A stretch of 64,000 nt of DNA from Clostridium fungisolvens (GTDB lineage Bacteria > Bacillota > Clostridia > Clostridiales > Clostridiaceae), in contig NZ_BLZR01000001.1 in assembly GCF_014193895.1 (NCBI RefSeq), forward strand, positions 620,001 through 684,000, written 5' to 3'. Each line of letters begins with the position of its first letter. Within the stretch, counting starts at the first letter, position 1. The notes beneath the pieces were generated by a model, which ran no database searches, was not told where the DNA came from, and worked only from the letters and a program-made list of their open reading frames with translations. A program made the position numbers and the translations under genes. This document shows positions 60,399-64,000 of the stretch, piece by piece.

Positions 60399-62270
60399 AT
60401 GAATAGAAAATTTTCAGATGTGTTACTTGGAGAGCCATTACGTAGTGAGCAAAGTAAGCATGAGAAATATAATGTACCTTTTGGTCTCGCAATTATGGCT
60501 AGTGATGCGGTATCTTCTGTAGCATATGCAGCACAGGAAATCCTTTTTGTTTTAATAGTATTAGGTTCAGCTGCATATGAATGGCTAACATGGACTTCAT
60601 TTATGATTATTGGCCTACTTATAATACTTACAATTTCATACATACAAATTATTAAAGCATATCCACAGGGTGGAGGTGCATATAAGGTAGCTAAGGAAAA
60701 CTTGAGCGATAAAGCTGGTTTAACTGCAGGTGCAGGATTGATAATAGACTATATACTTACAGTGGCAGTTAGTGCTAGTGCTGGAGCAGATGCCATTGCC
60801 TCAGCGTTTAGTAGCTTAATGCAATATAAAGTTTTGATAGTTGTGGTAATAATTGTGATTTTAACTATTTTAAATTTAAGAGGAATAAGTGAATCTTCAA
60901 AGATATTTGCGATTCCTAGTTATATATTTATAGTTAGTATGATATTTATGATAGTTTATGGACTATTTAAATATTTTGTGCTAAATATTCATCCAGCACC
61001 TATGTATCCAGTACCTACAAAGGCTACACAAAGCTTATCCTTATTTTTGATATTAAGAGCTTTTGCTTCAGGATGTTCTGCCTTAACAGGACTAGAGGCA
61101 GTAAGTAATTCTGTTCCTAATTTTAAAGAACCAAGTCAAAGAAATGCAAAAATTGTTATGATATTGTTGGCATTAATGATATTTTTCATATTTGGAGGTT
61201 CATCAGTACTTGCTATATTTTATACAGCAGTACCAATTACAGATGGACCTACAGTTATCTCACAAATAGCTTCAGGGATTTTTAGCAATGGTTTTATGTT
61301 CTATATAATACAGTTCAGTACAGCTATAATACTACTTATGGCGTGTAATACAGCTTTTACTGGATTTCCAATGCTTATGTATATAGTTGCTAAAGACGGC
61401 TATGCACCAAGACAATTTACTGTTAGAGGAAAGCGCCTTGGGTTTACATTTGGAATCGTAGGGTTAACTTTTATTGCATGTATTTTGGTCATAATATTTA
61501 GAGCAGATACCCATAGGCTGATTCCTTTATATGCATTAGGAGTCTTTACTTCTTTTACTTTAGGTCAATTTGGTATGGTTAATCACTGGATAAAAGAAAA
61601 AGAAGAAGGCTGGAAAAAAGGTGCTGTTATAAATGGAATAGGAACTGTATTAACTTTAATAACAGGAATAGTAATTTTGATTGAAAAATTTAGTCAAGGG
61701 GCTTTTATAGTTGTAATACTGATTCCAATTATAATTTTAGGACAGTTAAGGATTAAAGCTCACTATGACAAAGTAGCTAAGGGTTTAAGTATAAGTACTG
61801 TAAATCTAAAAGACATAAATATGAAGATAAAATATACTCATATTGTAGTAGTTCCCATAGCTAGTTTAAATAAAGCATCTATAAGTACACTTCAATATGC
61901 TAATAGTTTAAGTGATAATGTTATTGCTCTAAATGTGTCGCCAGATCAGGAAGCTATAGATAAATTGAAACAGAGATGGAATGAGTTGAACACAGATATT
62001 ATACTTGTTGCTAAGTATTCTCCTTACAGGGCAATAATAAATCCTTTGATTGATAATATACAGTTGATAGCAGATGCAGCTGGTGAAGATGAAAAGGTAA
62101 CAGTAATATTACCGGAATTCATAAGTCATGAAAAAAGGGGAGAAGTTTTACATAATCATACAAGTTTGATTCTTAGAGAAACCTTACTTAGAAATCATAA
62201 TATAGTGGTTTCGACCTATCCATATCACCTAGAGGAATGCAGGAAAAGAGGAACAGATGATTGTAAGTAA
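60399..62270 (+). CDS. APC-family permease, KimA-like potassium transporter
   Basis: Membrane protein of 623 residues with about twelve helices up to residue 460 and a cytoplasmic domain after that. The opening FSDVLLGEPLRSEQ, then LAIMASDAVSSVAYAAQEIL, IIKAYPQGGGAYKVAKENL, AGAGLIIDYILTVAVSASAGADAI and ILNLRGISES closely resemble Bacillus subtilis KimA (YdaO), a high-affinity proton-driven K+ importer of about the same length with a C-terminal regulatory domain. Similar APC members carry amino acids, so potassium is a likely but not certain cargo. The ATG follows a TAGGGGGCAAAGCA site. It is monocistronic with a terminator after it. Confidence 0.82.
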   Translation: MNRKFSDVLLGEPLRSEQSKHEKYNVPFGLAIMASDAVSSVAYAAQEILFVLIVLGSAAYEWLTWTSFMIIGLLIILTISYIQIIKAYPQGGGAYKVAKENLSDKAGLTAGAGLIIDYILTVAVSASAGADAIASAFSSLMQYKVLIVVVIIVILTILNLRGISESSKIFAIPSYIFIVSMIFMIVYGLFKYFVLNIHPAPMYPVPTKATQSLSLFLILRAFASGCSALTGLEAVSNSVPNFKEPSQRNAKIVMILLALMIFFIFGGSSVLAIFYTAVPITDGPTVISQIASGIFSNGFMFYIIQFSTAIILLMACNTAFTGFPMLMYIVAKDGYAPRQFTVRGKRLGFTFGIVGLTFIACILVIIFRADTHRLIPLYALGVFTSFTLGQFGMVNHWIKEKEEGWKKGAVINGIGTVLTLITGIVILIEKFSQGAFIVVILIPIIILGQLRIKAHYDKVAKGLSISTVNLKDINMKIKYTHIVVVPIASLNKASISTLQYANSLSDNVIALNVSPDQEAIDKLKQRWNELNTDIILVAKYSPYRAIINPLIDNIQLIADAAGEDEKVTVILPEFISHEKRGEVLHNHTSLILRETLLRNHNIVVSTYPYHLEECRKRGTDDCK

Positions 62271-62395
62271 CGTTAGTATATTAATTAAATCGAAATATTT
62301 TGGATTGAACGTTCTAAGTCTGAAGAGTGATCACTGACTATAGAAAAGATAAATTTAATAATTAGAAGTCTTCAAATTAAAATTTTGTAATTAGT

Positions 62396-62427
62396 AAAAA
62401 CTCTCACTGGATTTGTGAGAGTTTTTT
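62396..62427. terminator. Bidirectional terminator between the transporter and TetR genes
   Basis: A 12-bp perfect stem (62396-62407 with 62415-62426), seven-base loop, A and T runs on either side. Confidence 0.93.
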
Positions 62428-62447
62428 CAGTTTATACCAATTATTAT

Positions 62448-63011
62448 TTAGGCTCTTATAGAATGCCAGCAAGCATTGAGAACTTCCTGCTTTTTAGCTT
62501 CATCAAGCTGTAATTTACCGCCCTTGTGGCCTTTTACAACTGAGGTAATTATACCTGATATAATTTGGGCAACCAAAGAAGTATCTATATTTTTAATAAT
62601 TCTTTGATTTTGTCCTTCAATAATTAAGTTATATACAATGTCGATAAAAGCATTATTTATTGAAGTATCATCATGGCATTTCGTTTTATGTAGCAAATAT
62701 GCGTATTGCTCAGCAAAATTAAGTTCATCGAAGTATTGAAGGGTATATTCTAATAAACCAGAAACTAATTTATCAAACCGTATCTTTATGCCTTCAGATT
62801 GATCATAATTTGATAAGATGAAAGTATCCATTTTTAAGAGTATATCCTGGTATAAGGCGTTTATTAAGTCATCCTTACTGGAAAAGTAATTATATAAAGT
62901 TCCAGAACCAACATCTGCTTTTTTTAAAATCTTAGCTAAAGTAACTGATTGGATACTTTCTTCTACAATCAGCTGAAGAGTAGCATCTAATATATCTGAT
63001 CTTTTGCTCAT
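62448..63011 (-). CDS. TetR-family transcriptional regulator
   Basis: Protein of 187 residues. Residues 1-50 are the TetR DNA-binding part, with ILDATLQLIVEESIQSVTLAKI and KADVGSGTLYNYFSSKDDLI; the rest is a helical ligand and dimer domain. It is divergent from the EFR1 gene, and an inverted repeat (GTCAAT/ATTGAC) sits on that gene's -35 box, so it is probably a repressor of the EFR1 gene. The ATG has a GGTGGTGAT site. The inducer is unknown. Confidence 0.88.
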   Translation of the reverse strand: MSKRSDILDATLQLIVEESIQSVTLAKILKKADVGSGTLYNYFSSKDDLINALYQDILLKMDTFILSNYDQSEGIKIRFDKLVSGLLEYTLQYFDELNFAEQYAYLLHKTKCHDDTSINNAFIDIVYNLIIEGQNQRIIKNIDTSLVAQIISGIITSVVKGHKGGKLQLDEAKKQEVLNACWHSIRA

Positions 63012-63068
63012 TTTTTATCACCACCGTGGATTGTATATTCTATATTATAACTAAAAAAAGTGCTTTTA

Positions 63069-63110
63069 GTCAATTTAGTCATTGACAATAGGGGGAGATA
63101 GATATAATAT
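63069..63110 (+). promoter_or_regulatory. EFR1 promoter with candidate TetR operator
   Basis: TTGACA (63082-63087), 17-base spacer, TAATAT (63105-63110). The dyad GTCAAT (63069-63074) and ATTGAC (63081-63086) covers the -35 box, a suitable place for repression by the divergent TetR protein. Confidence 0.55.
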
Positions 63111-63184
63111 TAAAATAAAGTTGGAATGAATAATCCAAAAAAGACTTAGATATATATTAATTTGTTGAGGAAGGGATAATGATT

Positions 63185-63976
63185 ATGAAGGGTGCGATTT
63201 TATATTTTTCGCTGACTGGAAATACTAAATTAGCTTGTGAGTATATAATTAGTAAGATTCATGATGTAGAGTTTGATCTTATGAATATGAGAGATGGTTA
63301 TCCAAATTTAGATGAGTATAATATCATAGGTTTTGCTACTTATGCAGATGAATATTCAATTGCTGAGTTTGTAAAAGAGTATATTGATGGTATGGAAAGT
63401 ATTAATAAACCAGCTTTTGTTTTTAGTACCTATGGAAAAGATAACGGAGCAGCAACAAAAGTTTTAGCAGAGAAGATAACAAAAAAAGGTTTTAAAGTAG
63501 TACTTGATCATGGTTTAAACACCCCTGAAAACTATCCTCCAGTTATGAAGCATGATCATGGACATATAAATAATCCAACTAAACAACAGATGGACGAGTT
63601 TAATATTTTTATAGATGAATTATCAAAAATATGTTTAAAAATAAGAAATAGAGAAGTAGTGAATGAGAAAAAGGTCTTAGTAAAAACTAAATATATTGTG
63701 CTTAGTAAACTTGGAACTGCATTAATGATGAGAAAGATTATGGGGGCCAAGAAAGTGGATAGCACATTATGTATCCAGTGCAAAAAATGTGTTAACACAT
63801 GCCCATATAAGGTTATTAAAATGAATGATTTTCCAGTATTTGATGAAGCTAAATGTCATGGTTGCTTTGCATGCTATAATTTATGTCCAACAAAAGCAAT
63901 TTACACCAATGGGTACAATAAGTTTGGACATTATCCAAAGCCAAATAAAGCTGTAATTGAAAAGCTTAAGGTATGA
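63185..63976 (+). CDS. EFR1-family flavodoxin-ferredoxin protein
   Basis: Redox protein of about 263 residues, cytosolic. The N-terminal flavodoxin-like domain starts AILYFSLTGNTKLACEYI (phosphate loop) with FVFSTYGKDNGAA. The C-terminal part has two 4Fe-4S clusters: CIQCKKCVNTCPYK and CHGCFACYNLCPTK. The EFR1 family couples FMN and iron-sulfur clusters; its partners are not defined. There are two ATGs: the first (63179) is only four bases from GGAAGGG, while the second (63185) is nine away and gives the normal family start, so it is used here. It is probably repressed by the divergent TetR. Confidence 0.88.
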   Translation: MKGAILYFSLTGNTKLACEYIISKIHDVEFDLMNMRDGYPNLDEYNIIGFATYADEYSIAEFVKEYIDGMESINKPAFVFSTYGKDNGAATKVLAEKITKKGFKVVLDHGLNTPENYPPVMKHDHGHINNPTKQQMDEFNIFIDELSKICLKIRNREVVNEKKVLVKTKYIVLSKLGTALMMRKIMGAKKVDSTLCIQCKKCVNTCPYKVIKMNDFPVFDEAKCHGCFACYNLCPTKAIYTNGYNKFGHYPKPNKAVIEKLKV

Positions 63977-64000
63977 ATATAGACTGAGTAATTTTTAATC

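Overview
The window is low-GC DNA with Gram-positive ribosome sites, dense single-strand operons and clostridial gene families (butanol-type iron alcohol dehydrogenase, class B sortase, GH127, RAT antiterminator sites, DUF975, YitT). It most likely comes from a saccharolytic Clostridium (sensu stricto) chromosome. I see no phage, plasmid, CRISPR array, rRNA or tRNA. Gene names come from reading the proteins and their motifs, not from a search.

Region 1 (1-6.8 kb) is a flavin-based extracellular electron transfer locus. It holds ApbE/FmnB (cut by the window edge), a UbiA-type prenyltransferase (DmkA), a type II NADH dehydrogenase fused to a DoxX-like membrane domain (Ndh2), EetA, EetB and a polyprenyl diphosphate synthase (DmkB), followed by a strongly translated small lipoprotein. 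This set matches the Listeria locus: NADH electrons pass to a dedicated demethylmenaquinone pool and then to flavinylated surface proteins. The PplA-type flavoprotein is not in view.

Region 2 (6.9-21.4 kb) has an AraC regulator divergent from a GH127 arabinofuranosidase, a class V aminotransferase with an ECF S-component, a PHP phosphatase, a DUF975 membrane protein, then malic enzyme, a KdgT-type permease and a CitA/CitB-type two-component system, and a LysR regulator.

Region 3 (21.7-45.7 kb) is a glycan block: a membrane-anchored, domain-permuted GH3, two paralogous cytosolic GH3 enzymes, a GtrA-like protein, a wrecked GH43 gene, a GT2 glycosyltransferase, UDP-galactopyranose mutase, an RpiR regulator divergent from a GH1 phospho-beta-glucosidase, a HAD phosphatase, an EEP hydrolase, a 1533-residue secreted GH2 protein, YitT and GreA.

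Region 4 (45.9-64 kb) holds two BglG/LicT-type RNA antiterminator (RAT) sites. One precedes a second GH1 phospho-beta-glucosidase; the other precedes an AraC regulator fused to a GH39 domain whose acid/base glutamate has been lost. Also here are a sortase B with an SPQTG-anchored double esterase, an alcohol dehydrogenase behind a MerR-type promoter, a transglutaminase/Big_2 surface protein with near-identical 504-bp repeats, a KimA-like transporter, a TetR regulator and an EFR1 flavodoxin-ferredoxin protein.

Intergenic DNA is unusually rich in palindromic elements. One is a ~96-bp family with about ten copies. Another is a ~94-bp inverted-repeat element whose three recognisable copies each begin exactly in the T-tract of an intrinsic terminator. 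The best candidates for something undescribed are the AraC/pseudo-GH39 sensor under RAT control and this terminator-associated element.
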